Assembly (NCBI RefSeq): GCF_004332155.1
Contig: NZ_SJDV01000009.1
Location: forward strand, 1 to 64,000
DNA from: Gramella sp. KN1008
GTDB lineage: Bacteria; Bacteroidota; Bacteroidia; Flavobacteriales; Flavobacteriaceae
Length of the DNA: 64,000 nt
Reading direction: 5' to 3'
Each line of letters starts with the position of its first letter. The first letter of the stretch is position 1. The notes beneath the pieces were generated by a model. The model had not been told where the DNA came from, did no database searches, and was given only the letters and a program-made list of their open reading frames with translations. Positions 44,520-53,274 of this stretch are shown here, one piece after another. The position numbers and the translations under genes are program-made.

Positions 44520-44735
44520 TTATATGACGAAAATCCCGGTATGACCGGGATTTTTTATAATGGGCAGGTCATCTGAAAATTGAAAAGAAAAGCTCCAGTT
44601 TTTATTACGATGTACTTTAAGTTCTTCTTTGTTCTTTATAGTATCATCTAATACAGATTGCTTATTAGTATCCTTCTGATCATTTTTACAGGACATTATT
44701 GAAAATAATATCAGTAGAATGATAGCCGGTCTCAT
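44520..44735 (-). CDS. Possible small lipoprotein, 3' end inside a terminator hairpin
   Basis: The 71-codon frame has a plausible lipoprotein signal peptide (LILFSIMSCK, Cys at 16) and then a polar segment with KNWSFSFQFSDDLPII. I recognise no family. The last codons (PGHTGIFVI) are encoded by the terminator hairpin of ilvE, suggesting a truncated or decayed longer gene whose frame runs through it, or a tiny genuine lipoprotein. Confidence 0.45.
   Translation of the reverse strand: MRPAIILLILFSIMSCKNDQKDTNKQSVLDDTIKNKEELKVHRNKNWSFSFQFSDDLPIIKNPGHTGIFVI
44530..44556. terminator. Terminator after ilvE
   Basis: AAATCCCGGT and ACCGGGATTT pair with a loop of three bases (ATG); As lie left and Ts right, so it can end transcription from both directions. 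It overlaps the 3' end of the small lipoprotein frame. Confidence 0.88.
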
Positions 44736-44799
44736 TTTTTATTTTTCAAGTTAAAAAACAGCCTGGCAGATTATTTTAAAAAATCTAAAAAATGAGTCA

Positions 44800-45186
44800 C
44801 TATTCTTCAAGAATCCGCGAAATATCAGGCTTGAAATAATTGGGTCCCTTAAGCACCTTGCCATCTTCCCGATAAATAGGTTTTCCATCTTCTCCCAGCT
44901 TGCTCATATTACTGGACTGAATCGCATCGAAAACCTCCTCTATCTTATGTTGCATCCCATGTTCGATAATGGTTCCGCAGAGAATGTATAACATATCACC
45001 CAGGGCATCGGCAACTTCCGTCAGATCATTATTATTAGCGGCTTCAAGGTACTCTTCGTTTTCCTCTTTCATCAGGTTAAAACGCAGCAGATTCTTCTCC
45101 TTTCCAAGATCGGCTACCGGTTCTTCCTTAATCCCAAGACCAAACGCGGAATGGAATTCCTTTACAGCAGCAATTCTTTTCTTCAT
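44800..45186 (-). CDS. MazG-like nucleoside triphosphate pyrophosphohydrolase
   Basis: The 128-residue all-alpha protein has the MazG/HisE metal-binding signature: KEENEEYLEA (about 42-51, EExxE) and DALGDMLYILCG (about 65-76, with the Asp ligands). A C-terminal extension contains GKVLKGPNYFKPDI. Such enzymes cleave non-canonical NTPs. It is convergent with nothing close and divergent from the small membrane protein gene (46-bp gap). Confidence 0.88.
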   Translation of the reverse strand: MKKRIAAVKEFHSAFGLGIKEEPVADLGKEKNLLRFNLMKEENEEYLEAANNNDLTEVADALGDMLYILCGTIIEHGMQHKIEEVFDAIQSSNMSKLGEDGKPIYREDGKVLKGPNYFKPDISRILEE

Positions 45187-45208
45187 ATTATATCAAGCTT
45201 TAAAAAGT

Positions 45209-45216
45209 TAACTTTG
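45209..45216 (+). promoter_or_regulatory. Putative -7 element for the 62-residue membrane protein
   Basis: TAACTTTG exactly matches TAnnTTTG, 17 nt before the ATG at 45233. No -33 box was identified. Confidence 0.45.
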
Positions 45217-45232
45217 CATAAAAATAACCAAA

Positions 45233-45421
45233 ATGTTTTCTACAGGACAACTCATCTTTGCCGGGCTTTTCGTGATCGCTTTTATTATAGTTATGATCTT
45301 TAGCTATAGGAAAGACACCCGTCTTCATAAAAAATACTATAAAGGAAGTATCTATGTATTAATAGGTTTCATCGTTTTTATACTCCTTCTGTTTTTCATC
45401 AAAACCCAGCTTAATCACTAG
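45233..45421 (+). CDS. Small two-helix membrane protein, function unknown
   Basis: The 62-residue protein has two hydrophobic helices (about 5-24 and 42-58) joined by a basic loop with YRKDTRLHKKYYKG. The compact helical-hairpin layout and own promoter support a real gene. It has close analogues in other Flavobacteria as far as the pattern goes; no function is known. Confidence 0.8.
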   Translation: MFSTGQLIFAGLFVIAFIIVMIFSYRKDTRLHKKYYKGSIYVLIGFIVFILLLFFIKTQLNH

Positions 45422-45491
45422 TTTCATGGGAATTGACCTACAATTGGTCTGTTAAATTAATTATATTAGCCTAAACTAATCACGACCAGCA

Positions 45492-46532
45492 ATGAAGATC
45501 CTAAAATACCTATTCTTCTTATTACTAATTTTTATAATCGGCGCTTCGATCTATATTGCCACTAAAGACGGCAAATTTCAGATAGAACAGCAACAAATGC
45601 TTGCCGCGCCTCAGGAAGTAGTTTTCAACGAGGTAAATGATTTTACCACCTGGAACTCCTGGGAACCCTGGTCCCGGGAAACCGATGATATGATTATTAA
45701 ATATGGTGATAAGACCAAAGGAGAAGGCGCTTCCTACTCATGGAAAAGCGAAAAAATGGGAGAAGGCGAAATTACAACCCTCAAGGCCAATCCTTATACC
45801 AGCATCGACCAAAAGATAAGCTTCGCCACTCCTTTTGGTGATTCTAGTAGTGATGTATACTGGGAATTCGAAAAACAGGGTGACAGCACCTTGGTCACCT
45901 GGGGTATGAATGGCGAACAAAGCTTTATGGAAAAAGCGGCTTTCACCTTTCAGGATCAAAGTCTCAGCGAAATGATGCTGCCAATGTTTAAGAAGGGTCT
46001 GGACAATCTGCAGGCAAAGATCACCGAAGAAATGGAAGCCTATTCAGTAAACATAGATGGTATCACCCAGCATGGAGGGGGATATTACATGTATATGACC
46101 ACTGCAAGTAAAATAAGCCAGGTCTCGGAAAGAATGGATGCCATGATAGAAGAGGTTGGCAGTTATATGGAGAACAATAATATTGAAAAAGCAGGCAATC
46201 CTTTTATACTCTATAATCAATGGAACGAAGACCAGGGAACTGCTATTTACTCTGCCGCATGGTTCACACCCAGTGAGGTTGTCACTCCCGCAGAAAGTAG
46301 TGTCCTGAACGGCTATATGCCCAAACAAAGAACTTTGAAGACCACTTTAAAAGGTGATTACAAGAACCTCAAGGAAGCCTGGGATGCTTCTTATGCATAC
46401 CTTCAAAAGAACAGCCTTAAAGCTGATGCGAATTCTGAAGCCTTTGAGGTATACCTGAAAGGTCCTGATGATACCGCAAATCCTGCAGAATGGATCACGC
46501 AGCTCTACATTCCTATTATGGAGGAAAAATAA
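45492..46532 (+). CDS. Membrane-anchored SRPBCC domain protein with GyrI-like C-terminal domain
   Basis: The 346-residue protein has an N-terminal helix (about 5-24), an SRPBCC/polyketide-cyclase domain (about 30-175) with DFTTWNSWEPWSRET, and a GyrI-like (AraC effector binding) domain (about 185-346) that starts DGITQHGGGYYMYMTT. Such fusions are frequent in Bacteroidota. They probably bind a hydrophobic ligand at the membrane. The stop is 7 nt before the fluC start, so the two may be in one operon. Confidence 0.85.
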   Translation: MKILKYLFFLLLIFIIGASIYIATKDGKFQIEQQQMLAAPQEVVFNEVNDFTTWNSWEPWSRETDDMIIKYGDKTKGEGASYSWKSEKMGEGEITTLKANPYTSIDQKISFATPFGDSSSDVYWEFEKQGDSTLVTWGMNGEQSFMEKAAFTFQDQSLSEMMLPMFKKGLDNLQAKITEEMEAYSVNIDGITQHGGGYYMYMTTASKISQVSERMDAMIEEVGSYMENNNIEKAGNPFILYNQWNEDQGTAIYSAAWFTPSEVVTPAESSVLNGYMPKQRTLKTTLKGDYKNLKEAWDASYAYLQKNSLKADANSEAFEVYLKGPDDTANPAEWITQLYIPIMEEK

Positions 46533-46539
46533 AGATATC

Positions 46540-46911
46540 ATGTTTAAAAATCTGATACTTGTTTTTATCGGAGGAGGTTTGGGAAGCAGTCTTAGATATG
46601 TTATTAGTAAATATTTGAATGCATCCAGTCTTCTCCCTTATGGCACCTTCCTGGTAAATATTATCGGAAGCCTTATTCTGGGAATAATCCTGGGATGGGC
46701 AATAAGATCCAATGCCCTTAATAACTCGACAAATATGCTTCTGGGAGTAGGCTTTTGCGGAGGTTTTACCACCTTTTCTACATTTAGTTTTGAAAATTAT
46801 TCCCTTATTAAAACCGGTGATTACCTTAGTTTCTCTGTGTACTTCTTTGGCAGTTTAGTTTTAGGGGTTCTTGCGGTTCTCATTGGCATTCTTATCTCAA
46901 AATTGATATAA
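46540..46911 (+). CDS. crcB: Fluoride channel Fluc/CrcB
   Basis: The 123-residue protein has four hydrophobic helices and the Fluc signature: GGGLGSSLRY (about 10-19), NIIGSLILG (about 39-47) and GFCGGFTTFSTFSFEN (about 71-86), with the Phe-box and the central Na+/F- motif. It exports fluoride as a dual-topology dimer. The ATG at 46540 is used; an in-frame start at 46468 inside the upstream gene would add 24 residues absent from the family. Confidence 0.95.
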   Translation: MFKNLILVFIGGGLGSSLRYVISKYLNASSLLPYGTFLVNIIGSLILGIILGWAIRSNALNNSTNMLLGVGFCGGFTTFSTFSFENYSLIKTGDYLSFSVYFFGSLVLGVLAVLIGILISKLI

Positions 46912-46955
46912 CCCTGTTAAAAAAGGGGTATCAAATCTTCAATAAATACTTTTTT

Positions 46956-46995
46956 AAATAAATACCCCTAATTTTTTAGGGGTATTTATTTTTTA
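46956..46995 (+). terminator. Terminator after the fluoride channel gene
   Basis: AAATAAATACCCCTA (46956-46970) and its exact complement (46977-46991) form a 15-bp stem with a 6-nt loop followed by Ts. It isolates the fluoride channel gene from the downstream P-II operon. Confidence 0.9.
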
Positions 46996-47013
46996 TTTAA
47001 TAAAAATAATCCA

Positions 47014-47038
47014 ACACCCCTATTTTTTAAGGGGTAGT
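47014..47038 (+). promoter_or_regulatory. Second CCCCT/AGGGGT hairpin in the glnB leader
   Basis: ACACCCCT (47015-47022 region) and AGGGGTA (47030-47036) form a short stem around TATTTTTTA, similar in sequence to the terminator hairpin 52 bp upstream. A further GGGGTA lies at 46925-46930. It is 44 nt before the glnB ATG and could act in the leader, but no function is shown. Confidence 0.35.
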
Positions 47039-47081
47039 TAACTTCATTTTCATACATTTAACCAATTCTTAATAAATAATC

Positions 47082-47420
47082 ATGAAAAAAATAGAAGCGA
47101 TCATTCGAAAATCAGAGTTCGATGAAACCAAGGAAGCACTCCACGAGATTGGAGTAACCTTTTTCAGTTATTGGGACGTTACCGGAGTGGGTAACGAAAA
47201 AGTGGGGCATGTATACCGGGGTGTAAGCTATAGCACCTCCGATATCCAAAGGAGATACCTGTCTATTGTGGTAACCGATCCTTTTGTAGAAAAAACAGTG
47301 GAGGTCATCCTTAAAACTGCATATACCGGCAAGGTAGGTGACGGGAAGATCTTTGTTTCTACTATTGAAGAAGCCTATCGAATACGAACCAGGGAAACTG
47401 GCACAGAATCACTCAAATAA
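47082..47420 (+). CDS. glnB: Nitrogen regulatory protein P-II
   Basis: The 112-residue protein reports nitrogen/2-oxoglutarate status and binds the Amt channel. It has MKKIEAII at the start, the T-loop with GHVYRGVSY (the Tyr equivalent to Tyr51 is present, the loop is one residue shorter before YRG than in E. coli GlnB) and the ATP-binding TGKVGDGKIFV (about 82-92). It is encoded 24 nt upstream of the ammonium transporter, a GlnK-like arrangement. Confidence 0.95.
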   Translation: MKKIEAIIRKSEFDETKEALHEIGVTFFSYWDVTGVGNEKVGHVYRGVSYSTSDIQRRYLSIVVTDPFVEKTVEVILKTAYTGKVGDGKIFVSTIEEAYRIRTRETGTESLK

Positions 47421-47444
47421 TCATAAACTTATTAACTAAACATC

Positions 47445-48665
47445 ATGGAAGGATTAATTGCAAACAATGTATGGATGATGATCTGTACGGGACTGGTATT
47501 TTTTATGCACCTGGGATTCGCATTTCTGGAAATTGGCTTGACCAGACAAAAGAATACCGTTAATATATTATTCAAAAACATATTTATAATCACCGTAGGC
47601 CTCTTGCTCTATTGCGTAGTGGGATTCAACCTTATGTATCCCGGTGCGTTTAACGGGTATTTTGGTTTCAGCGGATTTGGTCTTAGCAGCCCTCTGGTTG
47701 ACGGAAGCCTGGACCTGAGTTATAATCCGGGTTATACCTACTGGACAGACTTTCTGTTCCAGGGAATGTTTGCAGCCACGGCAGCCACTATAGTTTCAGG
47801 CGCAGTAGCTGAACGTATAAAACTAAACAGCTTTTTTATATTCGTAATCCTGTATGTGGGACTGGTATATCCCATCGCCGGCTCCTGGAAATGGGGTGGT
47901 GGATTTCTGGACGAAATGGGCTTTTATGATTTCGCCGGATCCACGCTGGTACACTCAGTTGGGGGATGGGCAGCTTTAGTAGCCATATGGCTTCTAGGTT
48001 CAAGGATAGGAAAGTTCAAAGACGGTAAAATTGGTGTATTACCGGGACATAGCATGCCTTTTGCGACGGCAGGGGTTCTTATACTCTGGCTTGGCTGGTT
48101 TGGGTTTAACGGCGGCTCTGTTCTTTCGGCAGATCCTGAACTAACCTCACTTACACTGGTAACAACATGCCTGGCAGCTGCAGCCGGAGGAGCTTCAGCA
48201 TTTCTGTTCTCCTCTACCCTATATAAAAACTATGATATCACCATGTTCCTGAATGGAATTCTTGGCGGCCTGGTAGGGATCACCGCCGGTGCCGATCAAA
48301 TGAACCCTACCGATGCAATTCTTATTGGCCTGGTGGCAGGAATAATCATCGTGATGGGAGTGGCTCTTATAGACAAACTGAGACTTGACGATCCCGTAGG
48401 TGCCGTAGCAGTACATCTAATATGCGGAATCTGGGGAACTTTAGCGGTAGGAATCTTTGGGAACCTGGCCGGTTTTGACCAGTTCATCACCCAGCTTATC
48501 GGGGTTGCCTGCTATGGAGGATTTTGCGTGGCAAGTTCCTTTATAATTATCTATGGCCTGAAGGTCACAACAGGAATCAGAGTTTCCGATAAAGAAGAAA
48601 TTGAAGGGCTGGATATCCACGAACATGGGATGGAAGCCTACGATTTCGAGCTGGCCGAACAATAG
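47445..48665 (+). CDS. amt: Ammonium transporter
   Basis: The 406-residue protein has about 11 hydrophobic helices, the Amt signature FQGMFAATAATIVSGAVAERIK (about 103-124), and the two pore histidines in VHSVGGWAA (about residue 169) and VHLICGIWG (about residue 324). No signal peptide is present as in E. coli AmtB. Regulation by the upstream P-II is expected. An outer-membrane porin gene follows, giving an uptake route through both membranes. Confidence 0.95.
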   Translation: MEGLIANNVWMMICTGLVFFMHLGFAFLEIGLTRQKNTVNILFKNIFIITVGLLLYCVVGFNLMYPGAFNGYFGFSGFGLSSPLVDGSLDLSYNPGYTYWTDFLFQGMFAATAATIVSGAVAERIKLNSFFIFVILYVGLVYPIAGSWKWGGGFLDEMGFYDFAGSTLVHSVGGWAALVAIWLLGSRIGKFKDGKIGVLPGHSMPFATAGVLILWLGWFGFNGGSVLSADPELTSLTLVTTCLAAAAGGASAFLFSSTLYKNYDITMFLNGILGGLVGITAGADQMNPTDAILIGLVAGIIIVMGVALIDKLRLDDPVGAVAVHLICGIWGTLAVGIFGNLAGFDQFITQLIGVACYGGFCVASSFIIIYGLKVTTGIRVSDKEEIEGLDIHEHGMEAYDFELAEQ

Positions 48666-48680
48666 TTTACTTTAAAAAAA

Positions 48681-48707
48681 ACGGAGCGTTTTGGACCAAC
48701 GCTCCGT
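48681..48707. terminator. Hairpin after the ammonium transporter gene
   Basis: ACGGAGCGTT and AACGCTCCGT pair perfectly around a 7-nt loop. The T-run lies on the left (minus) side, so it is not a classic terminator for the plus strand; it may protect the transcript or slow readthrough to the porin gene. Confidence 0.55.
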
Positions 48708-48797
48708 ATACATAACCGTTTCACATCATATTTGATTAACAGCTGATTAACTGAGTCGCCAAACATTAGTTAGATCATCTTATTAACCTAGTTTATT

Positions 48798-49898
48798 ATG
48801 AAATCAATTACATTTTCAAAATTAGCAAAATTTCTGTTCTTATTTCCTGCATTCTTAACAACAAGTTCAACACTATTAGCTCAGGAGGAGGAAGAAAAAT
48901 CCTCAAAATTATCAATTAGCGGAAGCGTGGATGCTTATTTCCGTACAAACTTTAATGGTCTTAACAAATCACGGGAAATTGTGGGTGGAGACGAAATGAG
49001 TTTTACTCCGGCTGCTCCTGCAACATCCTTTGCTAACGACCCCGGCTTTGCCATAGGTATGGCCAATGTAATCCTTGGATACGAAGGAGAAAAGGCTGGT
49101 TTTGTTGCCGACCTGGTTTTTGGACCCCGGGGAGAAGACGCCGTTTTTTTGTCGGCCCCTTCAACTAATATCGTAAACCAATTGTATGCTTATTATAAAG
49201 TAAATGACGCACTAAAGTTTACTCTGGGAAACTGGAACACCTTTCTGGGATATGAGGTAATCTCTCCGGCCGCCAACTTTAATTATTCCACTTCATATAT
49301 GTTCTCGTATGGGCCATTTTCTCACACTGGAATTAAAGCTGATTTTAGCTTTAACGAAAACTGGACAGGGATGCTGGCCATTATGAATCCTACTGATTAT
49401 ACCGAATTTAACCCAATTGGTAAATATTCATTTGGAGCCCAGCTGGGATATTCCAATGGAGCCGGAAGCGCCTATCTTAATTTGCTTTACGGGGAGCAGT
49501 CCCTTTCAGACGATGCACTATTCCAGATAGACCTCACGACAGGATGGGACCTTACAGACTCATTCTACCTTGGTTTAAATACTACTTACCAGGATACGGA
49601 AGGCGTAGGTTTCTATGGAGCCGCAATATATCCCCAACTCTCTCTTTCGGAAAGTTTTGGAATAGGACTTAGAGCAGAGTATTTTAAAGAGCTTGAAGAT
49701 GGAGGAATCGTATATGATGCCGATACAAGTGTAACAGCTTTTACACTTACGGGAAGCTACCAGACCGGTGGGCTTATTATTAAACCCGAATTAAGACTTG
49801 ATAATGTCTCGGATGATTATCCAGCATTTACTGACGGGGATCTCAATCCAACAAGTGACCTGGCTTCTTTTTTAGTTGCCGCCATTTATGCGTTCTAA
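48798..49898 (+). CDS. Outer-membrane porin (OprO/P or Omp-like)
   Basis: The 366-residue protein has a signal peptide (1-28, ending STLLAQ) and alternating beta strands of a 16-18-strand barrel, ending ASFLVAAIYAF with a C-terminal Phe. Many DG and SxSG turns plus LSISGSVDAYFRTNFN at the start are typical of Bacteroidota porins associated with ammonium transporters. It likely admits small nitrogenous solutes. It follows amt by about 130 bp. Confidence 0.85.
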   Translation: MKSITFSKLAKFLFLFPAFLTTSSTLLAQEEEEKSSKLSISGSVDAYFRTNFNGLNKSREIVGGDEMSFTPAAPATSFANDPGFAIGMANVILGYEGEKAGFVADLVFGPRGEDAVFLSAPSTNIVNQLYAYYKVNDALKFTLGNWNTFLGYEVISPAANFNYSTSYMFSYGPFSHTGIKADFSFNENWTGMLAIMNPTDYTEFNPIGKYSFGAQLGYSNGAGSAYLNLLYGEQSLSDDALFQIDLTTGWDLTDSFYLGLNTTYQDTEGVGFYGAAIYPQLSLSESFGIGLRAEYFKELEDGGIVYDADTSVTAFTLTGSYQTGGLIIKPELRLDNVSDDYPAFTDGDLNPTSDLASFLVAAIYAF

Positions 49899-50090
49899 GC
49901 ATCCTTATTGAAAACACCAGACCCGGTATTCCTGTTAACCATTACCTTCCTCTGAATTATAGTACAGGGGTACCGCGGTTCTTGTGTGTTATTATCTGAA
50001 AGATTAGTCATTGCATTTCCCATCCCTTCCTTCGTCATTGTTTTTTGAATGCCTGCAGAAATTAATTGTACTAACACGCAGAAATTAATT

Positions 50091-50098
50091 TATTTTTG
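50091..50098 (+). promoter_or_regulatory. Putative -7 element for the MFS transporter
   Basis: TATTTTTG matches TAnnTTTG and lies 17 nt before the ATG at 50116. TTG at 50066-50068 is a possible -33 box, but the spacer is 22 nt. Confidence 0.5.
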
Positions 50099-50115
50099 GA
50101 AGCTCATTTCCAGAA

Positions 50116-51321
50116 ATGCAAAAACTTTTCAGATCATATTTTGAATCCTTTGGAGGCTTAAGAAAGGAAATCTGGCTTCTTTCCCTGGTAACACTGATTA
50201 ACCGGGCGGGCACCATGGTAATTCCCTTTCTTTCGCTATACCTTACTAAAAACAGGGGTTTCAGTCTGGAAGAAGTGGGCTGGATACTAAGTTTTTTCGG
50301 CCTGGGATCTGTAACAGGCTCATGGCTTGGAGGTAAACTTACCGATAAAATTGGTCATTATAAGACCATGGCAGGAAGCCTTATTCTTTCTTCGGTCCTA
50401 TTTGTTCTGTTGCAATTTCCAACATCCTTCTGGTCTATATGCATAGGAATTTACCTGGTAATGACCGTAGCCGATATCTTCAGGCCAGCAGTATTCGTAG
50501 CTATAAACGCCTATAGCAAACCACAGAATCGTACCAGATCCATTACACTTATAAGGCTGGCTATCAACCTGGGGTTTTCAGCCGGGCCGGCTATTGGCGG
50601 AATTATTATTGAAACGGGAGGATATAGCGGACTCTTCTGGGTAGATGGTTTTACCTGTCTTATGGCTGGGATCCTTTTGCTCAGACTGCTTCACCCTAAA
50701 CGGTCCCAGACGGAGCCTGAAGAGGTAGTCCCTGATCCGAAAACTGCGATGAGTGATAAACCTTATCTTATTTTCATCTTTGCCATGATGATCTTCGGTT
50801 TTATCTTTATTCAGTATTTCTCAACCATGCCTCTTTATTACTCCCAACATCACAGACTGGATGAGTTCGAAATAGGTCTTCTGCTGGGCCTAAACGGATT
50901 GCTGATATTCCTTTGGGAGATGCCGCTCATCAAATTCATGGAATCCAAAAAACACTCCGCGATAGGATATGTGATCTTCGGAACCTTACTCACCGGCCTC
51001 AGCTTTCTGGTAATAAATCTTACTGACTGGGTTGGGATACTGGTAGTGGGAATGTTACTTGTGACAGTGGGAGAAATGATTGGTTTCCCATTTTCCAACA
51101 CTTTTGCGCTGGCAAGATCTGACGGGAGAAAAAGAGGATCCTATATGGCCTTATATAGTATAGCTTTCTCAATAAGCCATATTTTTGGCCATACTTCAGG
51201 GATGCAATTAATAGACAATTTCGGATTTGAGTTCACCTGGTATACCATGATGGCTCTTGCAATTTTTGCCTGTATACTTTTATATATCCTCAAGGCCCTG
51301 CTAAATAAAGAAACCGGCTAA
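50116..51321 (+). CDS. MFS transporter (drug efflux-like)
   Basis: The 401-residue protein has 12 hydrophobic helices. The first cytoplasmic loop shows GSWLGGKLTDKIGHYK (about 73-88), the MFS motif A (GxxxDxxGrrr), and helix 5 shows the FSAGPAIGGI motif C region usual in antiporters. It is probably a proton-coupled exporter. Its stop overlaps the convergent gene by 4 bp. Confidence 0.92.
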   Translation: MQKLFRSYFESFGGLRKEIWLLSLVTLINRAGTMVIPFLSLYLTKNRGFSLEEVGWILSFFGLGSVTGSWLGGKLTDKIGHYKTMAGSLILSSVLFVLLQFPTSFWSICIGIYLVMTVADIFRPAVFVAINAYSKPQNRTRSITLIRLAINLGFSAGPAIGGIIIETGGYSGLFWVDGFTCLMAGILLLRLLHPKRSQTEPEEVVPDPKTAMSDKPYLIFIFAMMIFGFIFIQYFSTMPLYYSQHHRLDEFEIGLLLGLNGLLIFLWEMPLIKFMESKKHSAIGYVIFGTLLTGLSFLVINLTDWVGILVVGMLLVTVGEMIGFPFSNTFALARSDGRKRGSYMALYSIAFSISHIFGHTSGMQLIDNFGFEFTWYTMMALAIFACILLYILKALLNKETG

Positions 51322-52748
51322 TTTTTTTCATCCCTTTCTATATCATTATAGAACTTTGATTCTCCCAGGTATTTTTTTATGATCTCATTATACTCACGAG
51401 TGAACTGAAGATCCAGTGTACTCTCAATATTATATAAAGCCTCTATATCTGAATACCCGGTTTTAAGCAGATCTTCCAGATATAGGAGCGCTGTCTCATA
51501 ATCACCATCTGAACCTGCCAGCGAAATGATCTTAAAGTAAGCTTCCGGATCATCTTTTTGTATGGCTGTACGCAATACACTAATAAATATTTTAGCATCT
51601 ATAGGTGCTTCAGATTTTAGAATAGCGTCGAATTGTCTTTTGGTAAGAAAATCAAGATAACCATGTAACCTGTAGGCCATATTTGACTTTGCTTCATTAG
51701 GACTATTCTTAAGTTTTTCCAGTTCATCTACCTGATAGGCCCACCATCCGATATTCTGATAATTGACAGACATAATATCGGTTCTTAACAAATATTCATA
51801 TTCTTCCTGCTGCTGTTTTTCGAATGAAGTGGCCTCCCTAAAATCGCTGCGTTGTGATCTAAATCCACTGGTCTTCTTTATCTCCTTCATCCTATCCTCG
51901 ATTTCCTCCTCAAAACCAAAATCTTCATATTTATCTTCCATTCTGTCCAGCTTTTCATAGGCCTCATAGAAATTACGACTACGACCTAACTGTTCAGTAT
52001 ACGCTATTTCGCTCTCATAGAGTTTCCTGATAAAATCTTTATCGGATACGCGTACACCTTTTCTTATCGCCTCCAGAGTAAAACCTGTCATCGCATTGGA
52101 AATAACCGCAGCTTCTGGCCATACATCTTCCATTCCGTCAAAATAATAAGCTTCAGTCTTAAAGTCGAGATCGTCATAGAACCTCAGGTATTCTTCCATT
52201 TCGTAAACCATATAATCCTTATCACCGGCCACTGCAATGAACATATAAGGATAATTCTTATCAACATAAGCGGGGTTCACGAATGAATTCCCGATAGCCA
52301 TGACTCCTGCCATCTTTTTATAGAACATAGGCAAGGCCGATGCCACCTGTGCCCCCTCTCCCATCCCTGCGGTATAAACCAGGTCCGGGTGTACAGGAAA
52401 CGAATTAAATACAAAATTCATCATGGAAGTAGCCGTTTGTATAATGCTATCCAGCGGCTCAGCTTTAAGATTAAGATTAGCCGAAGCTATAAGATACTGC
52501 TGATCTTCTGCAGCCTGCCGAAACAGGTTGGCAGTAGTAGCTCCCCGTCCCTGGGGATCAAAAACGAATACTACAGGCCATTGCTGATTGGGGGTATAAT
52601 CCCTGGGCGCATACAATGCGAAAGTATTATCACTCGCTCCGGAAATTGGAAGGGAGTCGGTAACCCTACCTTTAAGGATCCTCAATTCCTGAGCGTTCGA
52701 ATTACAGAAAATAACGATAGCACAAAATGCCAGTAGTAGTTTTTTCAT
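51318..52748 (-). CDS. Secreted alpha/beta-hydrolase-like protein without catalytic serine
   Basis: The 476-residue protein has a signal peptide (1-19, ending SNAQ) and an esterase-like alpha/beta domain (about 20-230) with FALYAPRDYTPNQQWPVVFVFDPQGRG and VYTAGMGEGAQVASALP at the nucleophile elbow. There the usual Ser of GxSxG is replaced by Gly (AGMGEGA). The C-terminal half (about 240-476) is helical and TPR-like. It may be a non-catalytic binding or scaffold protein. It is transcribed alone. Confidence 0.75.
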   Translation of the reverse strand: MKKLLLAFCAIVIFCNSNAQELRILKGRVTDSLPISGASDNTFALYAPRDYTPNQQWPVVFVFDPQGRGATTANLFRQAAEDQQYLIASANLNLKAEPLDSIIQTATSMMNFVFNSFPVHPDLVYTAGMGEGAQVASALPMFYKKMAGVMAIGNSFVNPAYVDKNYPYMFIAVAGDKDYMVYEMEEYLRFYDDLDFKTEAYYFDGMEDVWPEAAVISNAMTGFTLEAIRKGVRVSDKDFIRKLYESEIAYTEQLGRSRNFYEAYEKLDRMEDKYEDFGFEEEIEDRMKEIKKTSGFRSQRSDFREATSFEKQQQEEYEYLLRTDIMSVNYQNIGWWAYQVDELEKLKNSPNEAKSNMAYRLHGYLDFLTKRQFDAILKSEAPIDAKIFISVLRTAIQKDDPEAYFKIISLAGSDGDYETALLYLEDLLKTGYSDIEALYNIESTLDLQFTREYNEIIKKYLGESKFYNDIERDEKN

Positions 52749-52795
52749 AATAAGAAAATAGGTTTAAATATAATGAATTGAATCATTAATTATTC

Positions 52796-52830
52796 CATAA
52801 AAAAACCCGCGAGCTACAACTGGCGGGTTT
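52796..52830 (-). terminator. Terminator of the DUF1328 gene
   Basis: AAACCCGC (52803-52810) pairs with GCGGGTTT (52823-52830); the minus strand continues with a run of eight Ts. It lies just after the stop of the UPF0391 gene and blocks readthrough into the hydrolase-like gene. Confidence 0.88.
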
Positions 52831-52853
52831 TATCTTCTAAATTATTTTTTGGA

Positions 52854-53054
52854 TCACTCTCTATTTACGGTCTGATATTTTACTTTAGGCTTCTCTGGAA
52901 AAAACCATTTAGCCATGAGGGAAATTATTACCATATCTGCAAATATCAGAAACATCACTCTAACAACTTCTATCCCGGCAAATGACAAGCCGGTAAATCC
53001 TATCAACCCCGTAATCAATGCAAGCACAAAAAACAACAACGTCTTCCTTTTCAT
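52854..53054 (-). CDS. DUF1328/UPF0391-like small membrane protein
   Basis: The 66-residue protein has two hydrophobic helices (about 5-25 and 30-48) with GLIGFTGLSFAGIEVVRVMFLIF, close in pattern to DUF1328 (YtjA), and a short basic tail with FPEKPKVKYQ. Such proteins often respond to stress; function unknown. It has its own terminator. Confidence 0.78.
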   Translation of the reverse strand: MKRKTLLFFVLALITGLIGFTGLSFAGIEVVRVMFLIFADMVIISLMAKWFFPEKPKVKYQTVNRE

Positions 53055-53274
53055 AACTCAGTTTTTACTTATTTTTTACTTTGTTTCTAAGGCAAATCTA
53101 ACTAGGATTTGGACGATGATATCATAAAATAATTACAATTAATCTCGATTTAACTAAAATCTAACTACCTGGTAATCCGCTGTTAATATTTGACAAAAAA
53201 AGACCTTTATTTAACAAAGAATTCACTGGCGTAAAAGGACTGACTTTAAAGTCATTTAGTAAAAATCAAAAAGC

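Noticed and set aside
46468-46539. Upstream in-frame start for the fluoride channel
   Set aside because: It falls within the preceding SRPBCC gene and adds polar residues before the first membrane helix that the family does not have.
49895-50077. 60-codon minus-strand frame between porin and MFS genes
   Set aside because: GTG start, no recognisable motif and low-complexity composition; it covers the upstream region of the MFS promoter.
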